12,770 nucleotides of DNA from CAZPBO01 sp964584815 (GTDB taxonomy: Bacteria > Planctomycetota > SKW154): the NCBI GenBank assembly GCA_964584815.1, contig CAZPBO010000059.1:1-12770 (forward strand). The letters are read 5' to 3'. The first letter of the stretch is position 1. Each line of letters begins with the position of its first letter. Of this stretch, positions 7,101 to 12,770 are shown piece by piece. The position numbers and the translations under genes were made by a program. Under the pieces are notes generated by a model that searched no databases, was not told the origin of the DNA, and saw nothing but the letters and a program-made list of their open reading frames with translations.

Positions 7101-10100
7101 TCAAACTGGCGAAGGAGCGCTTTATCCGCGGCGATGTGATAGAAGCGGAGGTGAATTTTAAGGTCAAACCCAAATTAGCGTTTGCATATCTGGGCGATAC
7201 GGGTTGCTACTGGGTGACACCGCTTAAGGCAGGAGAAAAAGTGAAACTACACATCCCGTTTAGCGGTGCACTTGACCCGGGAACATACCTCAATGTCGTG
7301 GCAAGGCTTCCTGGAAACGGCGGTTGGACAGGCAGCCGCGTTTTCATCCCTGTTGAGACACACAAACTCTCTGTGAAGGTGGATATGCCCCAAAATCTGC
7401 GTCCGGGGCAGAAGACAAAGATGGGCATAGAGGCGCGTCTGCCTGACGGAACACATCCCAAAGATGTGACCTTCACCGTCCGTGCTGTGGATGAGGCGGT
7501 CTACACGATAAAAGAAGAGTGCCTGCCCGACATTTACGGTTTCTTCTATCCGCGGCGAAAAGCGGCTCCCCATCCTCGTCTTGGCAGCGCTACAGGCAAT
7601 GTGAAAACCGGTTTCTTCAGACGCGCATCGCTTACATCTCTTGACTACTTCAAAAACAGGTTCTTCCCCGTCACCGTGGGTTTTGTGGACATAGTCGGCT
7701 GCAGCAAACTGCAGTCCGAGGGATACATAGACGCCTATGGTGTTGGTGGTGGGAGGGCAGGAGCATATGGTGCCAGGTGGGGCAGCGGTCGCCTTGTAAG
7801 AGAAGGTGGCTCCCCTGGTAGTGAGAGTGCTGTTTTGGCGGCTCTCAACTGGCTTTGGCGGCACTATACACATATAAGCGCCGCTTACGGCTATTGGGAC
7901 GCCGACAATTTCTGCAAGAAGTGCGGCGGTCTCGGGCATCCCGACGCCGACATTCTTGTGACTGCCGCCGCCATCAGCGCCCTCGCCAACCACGGCAACT
8001 CTCATCTCGCCGGTTCCTTCAGAAAGGCAGTCCGCGGAGCACTCAACTGGTTACGCTCTCAGCAGAGAAGCGACGGCGCCTTCATCAACACAAAACACCC
8101 TATCCTCTCCTTCCTCGGACACGCTATGGCAACTTATGCTCTGGCGAATCTTTACGGAATGACACAGGATGATGCGCTCAAAACGCCGCTCCAACAAGCG
8201 CTCACCTGGCTCATAAAACAGCGCAAGGACGGTTCCGGCTGGGGATTTGCCAACGGTGAACCCAACATTATGGCGACCGCATACGCGATGCTGCCACTGC
8301 ACACCGCCTCGCTCAACGGTATGGTGCGCGGCTGGAACGCAATCCGCAAAGATGTGACAGAGTTCGCAAGAGGTCTGTTTGCTGGAGGTCGTGTGGCGTT
8401 CGCGGCTAATTCTTCCCCACCCCCGGAGTTGGGCGGCAACTGGTACGACTGGGCTGCTATGGCTGCGGCTGTTCTCGCCTTCTGCGACCAGACCGATTCA
8501 GCAGAAGCCGCATACAGTCAGGCTATAGTAGCAGCCGCCATAAACGCCAACGAAACCACCCCCCACCTCGCATTCTGGGCAATCCGTGCTCTTTCAGGCA
8601 TTGATGATAAGTTGCTGGCAAATGTTCTGCGCAAACAGTTGTCTAAGATGATGAGAAAAGGTGGTTGCACGGATGGTTCATTTGACCCCGTGGGGTGTCT
8701 TGGAGCGCTGGGTGGACGCGTTTTCTCCACCGCTGTTGGTGGCATAGCGCTTGAAGGCTGCTATATGGCGTTGAAACGACTTAAGACACGCACACGCAAG
8801 CGCTTCCCCGAAACCCCATTGTGGCTCCCTTCCGTCACCGCCAAGAACGGTGTCACCACCATCTTCTTCAACGCTCCCGACACAATCTCCTCCTTCCGTG
8901 TGTTCGTGCTTGCAGTGACACCCGACACCGATGTTGGGTCTGTAACCACCAACTTTGTCGTGAGGCAGCCTTTCTTCGCCAAATTGCATCTACCACCATT
9001 TTTCAACTGCGGCGACACCATCCGCATATATGCCGACATCTACAACTACACCGACAAACCCACAAACGGTGTAGCGACGCTCAAAGCGAGGGGTGCAGAG
9101 ATTCTGGGCAACCATCGGGTGGGCTTCCACGCGCTTTCGGGCGCCTCAACGCGCGTCTTCTGGACGCTGAAAGTCTCCGATGTTGAAAAAGTTACAGTGA
9201 AGGCGCTGTTTGAGTCGTCCGCCGGCAACGATGCCGTTCAGATGGAACACCCTGTCAGACCTGTTGGCAAAGATGTTGTGATTACAGGCAAAAAGGAGGA
9301 CTTCGGCGATGGGAAATTTGAGATAAGGATTCCTTCAGATGCGCGGGAGTTAAGGGGGCGCGTTCGGGTTGTGCCGAAAGGTTCAGGGCGTGCCGCGATT
9401 ATGGCGGCGCTCAAATACCTCATCAAATATCCTTACGGTTGTGTTGAGCAGACGATGGACCGTTTTCTGCCACTTGTTGTGGCTGCGGAGGTGGTGGGGG
9501 AGGCGGGCAAAGGTAAAGCCTTTATACAGCAGCACAAAAGAATGATAGAGGCGGGTCTCAAGCGTCTTTACAATTATCAGAAAACCACAGGCGGTTGGGG
9601 ATGGTGGTCCAACGACAAAGAGGACCCTTATATGAGCGCATATGTTTTTTGGGGTCTGACGCGTGCCAAGCGTGCAGGGATAAAGGTAAACTCTATGGTG
9701 CTGCGTGATGCATTGAATGCGCTACAGCGCTACATAAACAGTGAAAAAGACCCCAACCGTTTGGCATTTCAGTTGTTCGCCTACGCCTACGCCACAGGGA
9801 AGTTGCACCAGCGCATATGGGATTTGCGCTCAAGCGGTGATGTAAACCCCTACGGCGAGGCGCTGCTTGTTCTTGCCCTCTGTTATGGTGGCAGGCGCGA
9901 CCTTGCTCGCCTTGACGCCCAGCAGTTGGCGAATCTTGCCCGCGGCGACGGCGTTACCGCTTCCTGGTCGGTCAAAAATTGGTTCTACAGATGGGAGGGG
10001 GTTGAGATAGAGGCAACGGCGTTCTGCGTTTGGGCGCTGCTTGAATCTGGGGTAGGGCGTGAAACCGCCGAAGCCGCCATCAGATGGCTCATCAAGCGTC

Positions 10101-10882
10101 ACAACAACAGTTTCTGGGGCAACACCAAAGACACCGCCGCCGTCATCTTCGCCCTCGCAAAGTATATCTCCGTTTATGGCGATACCCTCCCCGTTGAGAT
10201 CAAACGGGGTGCAGAACCGCAGAAGAAGCGCGGCACCGCCTCGGTTACCCTCCTCATAAACGACAAGAAAACCGATGCCAGAACCCTCAACCTAAACGAC
10301 CCCTTCTCATCCATCTCGGAATTTGAGTTGCCCGCAGATGTTCTGCGCAAGGAATTAACGAAGGTGGAGGTGGTCTGCGACAACGACGCCACGCGCAAGA
10401 GAAGTCGTATTGAATGGTCTGTGGGATGGACGGAAAGCAAACCGGCAAAACCTGCAGGAGACGACCTTAAGATAAGATGGGTGCAGAGTTATGACGGGAT
10501 GAGGGTAGGGGAAACACGGGTTGTGAGTGTAGAGGTAGAGGCGAAAGAAGATGCGGCATTTGCGGTGGTCTCAATCCCTGTGCCGTCAGGATGCGAGATT
10601 GTGGGTGTTGTGGGTGCAGGCATTGTGAGGAGAGAGAGGCGTTATCTCGGGCACAGCGACAAAGGGGAGGCGAAGGAATCGGTGATAGCGGGGTTTGAGG
10701 GGCGCTATCGTGAAGCGCTTCTGTTCATAAAGCGGATAAAGACGGGCAAGCAGACCTTCTCCGTTCGTGTGCGGGCTGTCTTTGCGGGGAGGTTCTGGAT
10801 GCAGCCAGCGCGCGTGTTCTGTATGTACGCCCCCCAAAAGCAGGCTCATTCCGCCACAACGAAGGTGGAGATTCTGCCGTAG
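4163..10882 (+). CDS. Exported alpha-2-macroglobulin-like protein with extra inserted toroid domain
   Basis: The protein has 2239 aa, longer than the roughly 1500-1900 aa usual for bacterial macroglobulins. Family members trap proteases: cleavage of a bait region exposes a Cys-Gln thioester that couples to the attacker. Order seen: signal peptide 1-20 without a lipobox Cys, so probably secreted or periplasmic; helical, partly TPR-like N-terminal region about 25-490; macroglobulin beta domains from about 495, including YRPGD after DRPV (768-776); Lys-rich linker 944-976; AVDEAVYTI (from 1108) of the MG5/6 region; Gly-rich stretch 1192-1210; inserted alpha/alpha toroid about 1221-1542; MG7 from W1554 (WLPSVTAKNG); thioester domain about 1745-2012 with GCVEQ (Cys1760, Gln1763) and GGWGWW (from 1810); C-terminal receptor-binding-like domain ending with PARVFCMYAP. 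It has its own promoter and a convergent hairpin downstream. Unlike many relatives it has no pbpC neighbour here. Family assignment is sure; the target protease and the role of the inserted toroid are unknown. Confidence 0.92.
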   Translation: MRWLLPLLLVVSAVALLPAGGPQKDTSPWVSCEQAQEFLVQKILFGSAPLPTCVPWDWLRYWYPRRSTSAPQISIYSSFRDAYIWSHIYTASSCPETAVVGVETGGERGGYYLNVGTATEELRKAHAFQKAGLVYEAFFHANNILMFHPKSEQAKQAKALFDALKRYLPPFQVAVPKALLADKALPPKQKIKLPYEVGKTLAWNHLPVKLDVLGLTEKDVADIAAYHKLRGKKPKEALRHLENLLKRNPQTLLRPRILAEIVITRNTYFPNEDEKTLSYLRRFLDCAYAITGSLEIFTKDDAELLDSLAHRERKERKRIDVIGWIAKGHPKAKEGQRTRHILIGGSDSRFVNNLYEAVGGLRSVLTAKDAERFGNWLLWCGWFSKAAAFYRIACAKGGTAYLRLKAVAAQVLADEWDEPKRLDAANFLADDLKFPWQRDTIRFLRAASRSALTTQPPERTPAQLNLLQKMLSSHIHPTAKERIKTAVALLKVPRLQVEASLLSGPYICFTVKAVGQKEIKWRIRPLLNFPKTTVSEILERFRQKSITEIMKETTLSDKEKQKRIEALKKRPFPADLDDVLRELVKGWEKAERGEAVVSGTIHDTDGFVDKKVGQKDVLKVKPGWYVLEVEADGLGGALPVCVTDWNAVIVENEDAPILVAANSDGIPLPHHRILSYYRKDYYYDAEYDGKTDKKGLYRGNLRDDENIWLVGEKLIGYVCVRRKRIKWSNTGEVENEGRTGAGQRRWRRRMFLDETKHEPDARLYFMTDRPVYRPGDVVKFKGIVRRRIKNLMASSPKRYEPIKNAKVVVRLLRGRDVLLEKTLHTDGTGAFDGQLRIPADTSRTDHTIKVTCLGAWQHYRIGVVDWRRRDYLVSIKLKDGKAEVFGGYLWKAPVQGAKLVVTVGDKKFVTDKPRIVVDTKNAETVTALLKYGNRVLASKVLFLKQIKAKKQKSADQKTASEKQKPHKERPTKKTPPLIDIKLAKERFIRGDVIEAEVNFKVKPKLAFAYLGDTGCYWVTPLKAGEKVKLHIPFSGALDPGTYLNVVARLPGNGGWTGSRVFIPVETHKLSVKVDMPQNLRPGQKTKMGIEARLPDGTHPKDVTFTVRAVDEAVYTIKEECLPDIYGFFYPRRKAAPHPRLGSATGNVKTGFFRRASLTSLDYFKNRFFPVTVGFVDIVGCSKLQSEGYIDAYGVGGGRAGAYGARWGSGRLVREGGSPGSESAVLAALNWLWRHYTHISAAYGYWDADNFCKKCGGLGHPDADILVTAAAISALANHGNSHLAGSFRKAVRGALNWLRSQQRSDGAFINTKHPILSFLGHAMATYALANLYGMTQDDALKTPLQQALTWLIKQRKDGSGWGFANGEPNIMATAYAMLPLHTASLNGMVRGWNAIRKDVTEFARGLFAGGRVAFAANSSPPPELGGNWYDWAAMAAAVLAFCDQTDSAEAAYSQAIVAAAINANETTPHLAFWAIRALSGIDDKLLANVLRKQLSKMMRKGGCTDGSFDPVGCLGALGGRVFSTAVGGIALEGCYMALKRLKTRTRKRFPETPLWLPSVTAKNGVTTIFFNAPDTISSFRVFVLAVTPDTDVGSVTTNFVVRQPFFAKLHLPPFFNCGDTIRIYADIYNYTDKPTNGVATLKARGAEILGNHRVGFHALSGASTRVFWTLKVSDVEKVTVKALFESSAGNDAVQMEHPVRPVGKDVVITGKKEDFGDGKFEIRIPSDARELRGRVRVVPKGSGRAAIMAALKYLIKYPYGCVEQTMDRFLPLVVAAEVVGEAGKGKAFIQQHKRMIEAGLKRLYNYQKTTGGWGWWSNDKEDPYMSAYVFWGLTRAKRAGIKVNSMVLRDALNALQRYINSEKDPNRLAFQLFAYAYATGKLHQRIWDLRSSGDVNPYGEALLVLALCYGGRRDLARLDAQQLANLARGDGVTASWSVKNWFYRWEGVEIEATAFCVWALLESGVGRETAEAAIRWLIKRHNNSFWGNTKDTAAVIFALAKYISVYGDTLPVEIKRGAEPQKKRGTASVTLLINDKKTDARTLNLNDPFSSISEFELPADVLRKELTKVEVVCDNDATRKRSRIEWSVGWTESKPAKPAGDDLKIRWVQSYDGMRVGETRVVSVEVEAKEDAAFAVVSIPVPSGCEIVGVVGAGIVRRERRYLGHSDKGEAKESVIAGFEGRYREALLFIKRIKTGKQTFSVRVRAVFAGRFWMQPARVFCMYAPQKQAHSATTKVEILP
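7823..8790 (+). other. Domain: prenyltransferase/squalene-cyclase-like toroid inside the macroglobulin
   Basis: Residues about 1221-1542 repeat the pattern AL.WL..QQ..DG.F and AL.WLIKQRKDGSGWGF, separated by helices such as HAMATYALANLYGMT and TAYAMLPLHTA. This is the alpha/alpha-toroid repeat of squalene cyclases and protein prenyltransferases, in the style common in planctomycete proteins. The cyclase DXDD acid motif is not seen, so catalysis is unlikely. A CKKC pair (Cys1251, Cys1254) near the start could bind metal or form a disulfide. It lies before MG7, separate from the thioester domain, which is itself a toroid of the same fold class. Confidence 0.75.
9437..9451 (+). other. Thioester motif GCVEQ of the macroglobulin
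   Basis: Codons for Gly1759-Cys1760-Val-Glu-Gln1763 lie within YPYGCVEQTMDRFLP. In active bacterial macroglobulins the Cys sulfur and Gln carbonyl form the internal thioester (CXEQ; E. coli YfhM has CLEQ). Both residues and the following aromatic and hydrophobic context are intact, so covalent trapping should be possible. Confidence 0.88.
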
Positions 10883-10893
10883 GACAGCCCGCG

Positions 10894-10922
10894 GGGGGAA
10901 CCGCTATCTCTGCGGTTCCCCC
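10894..10922. terminator. Two-way hairpin between the convergent macroglobulin and osmC genes
   Basis: GGGGGAACCGC (10894-10904) and GCGGTTCCCCC (10912-10922) form a perfect 11-bp stem with the 7-nt loop TATCTCT. It starts 12 nt after the macroglobulin stop, and its right arm lies in the last codons of osmC, whose stop codon falls at the stem-loop boundary. Neither side has a real U tract, so it resembles the stable U-less terminators or 3'-end stabilisers seen between convergent genes. Confidence 0.65.
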
Positions 10923-11347
10923 TCCCTCACTTCCGCCTCAAGCCGCACGGGAAAGTTCACTGAACGCGTGAGGGGACAGCGACTATGGGCTTTCTCAAGC
11001 AGCACACGCGCGCTCTTGCCTTGACCTGCCCCAACTGTAACCTCAACCCGCACCACCGCATCCGTGAACCTGTAGGCTTTCCCCTCAAGCACCATCTTTG
11101 CCTCCGATGTTGAGCGGTAGTTAAGAAGCCTTATCCGTGCGTGTTCGGCATAAGCAAGGAAGGCGGAAAGCGTGCAGGATTCAATGGCAGCAAGGAGTAG
11201 ATGTTCAGGTGTCCAGTGGTTGGGAGGACCGCCGAATTCCGGTGGCGGAGCACACTCCACATCCACTCCCTCTCCCCATTGCCGCCACACATTGCCCTTC
11301 TCCCATTTAAGCGATGTCCTGTAAACACACTCTCTTGGCAGCACCAT
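10904..11347 (-). CDS. OsmC/Ohr-family protein
   Basis: The protein has 147 aa from ATG at 11347. OsmC and Ohr proteins reduce organic hydroperoxides using two cysteines and a dithiol donor, and act as cytosolic homodimers. The motif WTPEHLLLAAIESC places the likely peroxidatic Cys58 on the central helix, and HSRCP places the resolving Cys124. PPEFGGPPNHWTPE (35-48) matches the substrate-pocket loop typical of OsmC-like members. Length is normal for the family. Both reactive cysteines are present, so it is probably active, but the sequence does not separate Ohr, OsmC and YhfA-type groups and the substrate is unknown. An upstream GTG (11353) is rejected because it overlaps the Shine-Dalgarno. 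The gene begins 11 nt after glnA and likely shares its transcript. Confidence 0.88.
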   Translation of the reverse strand: MVLPRECVYRTSLKWEKGNVWRQWGEGVDVECAPPPEFGGPPNHWTPEHLLLAAIESCTLSAFLAYAEHARIRLLNYRSTSEAKMVLEGKAYRFTDAVVRVEVTVGAGQGKSARVLLEKAHSRCPLTRSVNFPVRLEAEVREGEPQR

Positions 11348-11352
11348 CAGCA

Positions 11353-11360
11353 CTCCCCCT
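11353..11360 (-). promoter_or_regulatory. Ribosome binding site of osmC overlapping the glnA stop
   Basis: On the minus strand AGGGGGAG starts inside the glnA TAG stop codon and is 5 nt from the osmC ATG at 11347. Ribosomes ending glnA translation would sit on this site, so coupling is likely. It also selects ATG over the GTG at 11353. Confidence 0.78.
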
Positions 11361-12681
11361 ACAGAAGGGGCAGATACTCCTGCAGTTCAAATTGGGTTAC
11401 TTCCATCCTGAAGCGGTTCCACTCCTCCTTTTTGATGGAGAGCAACTGTTTGAAGGCGTGTTCTCCGAGGACGCGACGCACAAGTGCGCTTTTCTCCGCC
11501 AGTTGTATTGCCTCAATGAGAGAGCCTGGCAGTTGATTGATATTATATTTTGCGAGTTCTTCCTCTGACAGCGCGGCGGTATAGACATCCCTTTCAAAGG
11601 GTTCGGGGAGTTGATGTCCTTTTTTGATGCCTTCAAGTCCTGCGGCGACAATAGCGGCAAACGCCAGATATGGGTTGCAGGCAGAGTCTGGGGAGCGGAA
11701 CTCCACCCTCATTGCCTGCTCTTTACCGTGTTTGTAAATCGGCACGCGCGCCAGAACACTCCTGTTCCCCTGCGCCCAGCATATATAAACCGGCGCCTCA
11801 AAACCCGGCACAAGGCGCTTGTAGGAGTTGACCCACTGATTGCACAAAAGCGTTATTTCGGGCGCGTGTTTCAGCAGACCCGCTATGAAATGTTTGCCCA
11901 CATCAGAAAGATGGTGCCGGTCGTTAGGGTCAAAGAAAGCGTTGCGTCCGTTCCTGAAAAGACTGATGTGGGTATGCATACCGCTGCCATTTTTGCCCTC
12001 AAGCGGTTTGGGCATAAAGGTAGCGTAAACTCCGTGCTGTTTTGCGACCGTCTTGACGACATAGCGGTAGGTTATCACCTTGTCAGCCATACGGAGCGCC
12101 TCATCATAACGGAGGTCAATTTCGTGCTGGCTTGGTGCCACCTCGTGATGCGCCTTCTCCACAGGCACCCCCATCTGCTCCAGCACCTCAATTGTGCGGC
12201 AACGCAGTTTCGTCGCATCATCATCAGGCATTATGTCAAAATAGCCGCAATAGTCCACAACCTCAGGCTCCTTGTGAGTTTTGAAATAGAAATACTCAAC
12301 TTCAGGTCCGATGTAGGCGGCATATCCCATATCGGCACACTCTTTGAGCACAGTTTTGAGGATAACGCGGGGGTCGCCTTCAAAGGGTCTTCCGTCGGGA
12401 TGGTGTATGTCGGCGAAGAGGCGTGCCACCACATAGTCAGCGCGCCACGGCAAAAGCGCATATGTGTCAGGGTCAAGATGCGCCACCATATCGCTCGCCT
12501 CTATCGGCATATAGCCACGAATTGAGGAACCGTCAATGCCAACCCCTTCGTACAGGGCGCGTTCCAACTCCCGCGGCGTTACCGCCTGACTCTTCAAAAA
12601 CCCTTGCAGGTCGCAGAACCACACCTCAACAAAATCAACCTTATCGTCCTTTGCCCGTGCCAGAACCTCTTTTGCGTCCAT
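11359..12681 (-). CDS. glnA: Glutamine synthetase, type I (alpha-like, non-adenylylated)
   Basis: The protein has 440 aa from ATG at 12681. It makes glutamine from glutamate, ammonia and ATP as a cytosolic dodecamer and is the main entry point for ammonium. Landmarks in order: DGSSIRG with Asp50 of the ammonium site; GPEVEYFYF (125-133) with metal-binding glutamates; EKAHHEVAPSQHEID (175-189); NGSGMHTHISLF (231-242); NRSVLARVP (306-314) at the ATP and glutamate site; and RVEFRSPDSACNPYL (325-339). At the position of the adenylylated Tyr of E. coli (NLYDLPP) it has NINQLPG, and the total length leaves no room for the 25-residue GSI-beta insertion, so it fits the GSI-alpha type controlled by feedback rather than adenylylation. 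A longer frame to 12756 would run through the promoter. First gene of a probable glnA-osmC operon. Confidence 0.95.
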   Translation of the reverse strand: MDAKEVLARAKDDKVDFVEVWFCDLQGFLKSQAVTPRELERALYEGVGIDGSSIRGYMPIEASDMVAHLDPDTYALLPWRADYVVARLFADIHHPDGRPFEGDPRVILKTVLKECADMGYAAYIGPEVEYFYFKTHKEPEVVDYCGYFDIMPDDDATKLRCRTIEVLEQMGVPVEKAHHEVAPSQHEIDLRYDEALRMADKVITYRYVVKTVAKQHGVYATFMPKPLEGKNGSGMHTHISLFRNGRNAFFDPNDRHHLSDVGKHFIAGLLKHAPEITLLCNQWVNSYKRLVPGFEAPVYICWAQGNRSVLARVPIYKHGKEQAMRVEFRSPDSACNPYLAFAAIVAAGLEGIKKGHQLPEPFERDVYTAALSEEELAKYNINQLPGSLIEAIQLAEKSALVRRVLGEHAFKQLLSIKKEEWNRFRMEVTQFELQEYLPLL

Positions 12682-12688
12682 AAACATT

Positions 12689-12694
12689 TCCCTT
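12689..12694 (-). promoter_or_regulatory. Ribosome binding site of glnA
   Basis: AAGGGA on the minus strand lies 7 nt before ATG 12681 (MDAKEV). Another ATG two codons upstream (MFMDAK) is only 1 nt from the site, so the 12681 start is preferred. Confidence 0.8.
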
Positions 12695-12714
12695 AATACG
12701 CTTGTTGAAAAGTC

Positions 12715-12720
12715 ATTATA
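12715..12720 (-). promoter_or_regulatory. -10 box of the glnA promoter
   Basis: A perfect TATAAT on the minus strand would start transcription near 12708, giving a leader of about 26 nt. The expected -35 position (about 12738-12743) reads CATGTA, a poor match, so the promoter may be weak or activator-dependent, which would suit nitrogen control. The rest of 12721-12770 shows no clear feature. Confidence 0.55.
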
Positions 12721-12770
12721 ATCGTGTGCAATAGGTATACATGGATTATGAGCCATTTTGAAAGTAAAAA

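Noticed and set aside
7247..8005. 252-codon minus-strand open frame inside the macroglobulin gene
   Set aside because: It is a shadow of a well-supported coding region and has no domain motif.
11611..12525. 304-codon plus-strand open frame
   Set aside because: It lies antisense to glnA, which has all glutamine-synthetase motifs; the plus frame shows no recognisable domain and no ribosome binding site.
12682..12756. N-terminal extension of glnA
   Set aside because: It would translate the TATAAT promoter region; the 12681 ATG has a good ribosome binding site and gives the usual family length.
12748..12770. Possible divergent gene start (ATG followed by Ser-His-Phe-Glu-Ser-Lys) at the right edge
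   Set aside because: Only seven codons are visible and no clear ribosome binding site precedes them, so it cannot be supported.

Overview
The window is a compact bacterial chromosome segment of moderate G+C. I see no tRNA, rRNA, CRISPR array or insertion sequence. It encodes six proteins in two convergent blocks. The left block (plus strand, 1-10882) is devoted to the cell envelope. The right block (minus strand, 12770-10904) is housekeeping metabolism and stress. The taxon cannot be fixed from sequence alone. Didermy is suggested by a lipoprotein, an MscS channel and a bacterial alpha-2-macroglobulin. The squalene-cyclase-like repeat style and putative-Ig lipoprotein recall uncultivated Planctomycetes- or Armatimonadetes-like lineages, but this is a weak inference.

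Plus-strand layout: (1) the 3' part of a PEGA-domain gene with a long Lys/Pro-rich tail (1-588); (2) a lipoprotein with five putative Ig-like repeats and a two-part beta-rich C-terminus (588-2906), whose start overlaps the previous stop by one base; (3) an MscS-family mechanosensitive channel (2956-4020); (4) a very large exported alpha-2-macroglobulin-like protein of 2239 aa (4163-10882), with its own consensus-like sigma70 promoter and strong ribosome binding site. The macroglobulin keeps the thioester motif GCVEQ. It also carries a second alpha/alpha-toroid of the prenyltransferase/squalene-cyclase type, inserted between the MG5/6 region and MG7, where the bait region normally lies. This is the most unusual feature of the window.

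Minus-strand layout: glnA (type I glutamine synthetase without the adenylylation tyrosine, 12681-11359) is followed after 11 nt by an OsmC-family gene (11347-10904). The osmC Shine-Dalgarno overlaps the glnA stop codon, so the two are probably co-transcribed and translationally coupled. A TATAAT -10 box lies just upstream of glnA. The two blocks meet at a perfect 11-bp G/C-rich hairpin (10894-10922) that spans the osmC stop codon and probably serves as a two-way terminator.

Working model (inference): the left block makes envelope surface and defence components, namely a PEGA protein, an anchored Ig-like lipoprotein, a turgor-release channel and a protease-trapping macroglobulin. The shared Lys-rich KQKPHK linker in the PEGA protein and the macroglobulin hints that these two belong to one envelope context. 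No pbpC gene, the frequent partner of bacterial macroglobulins, is present in the window.
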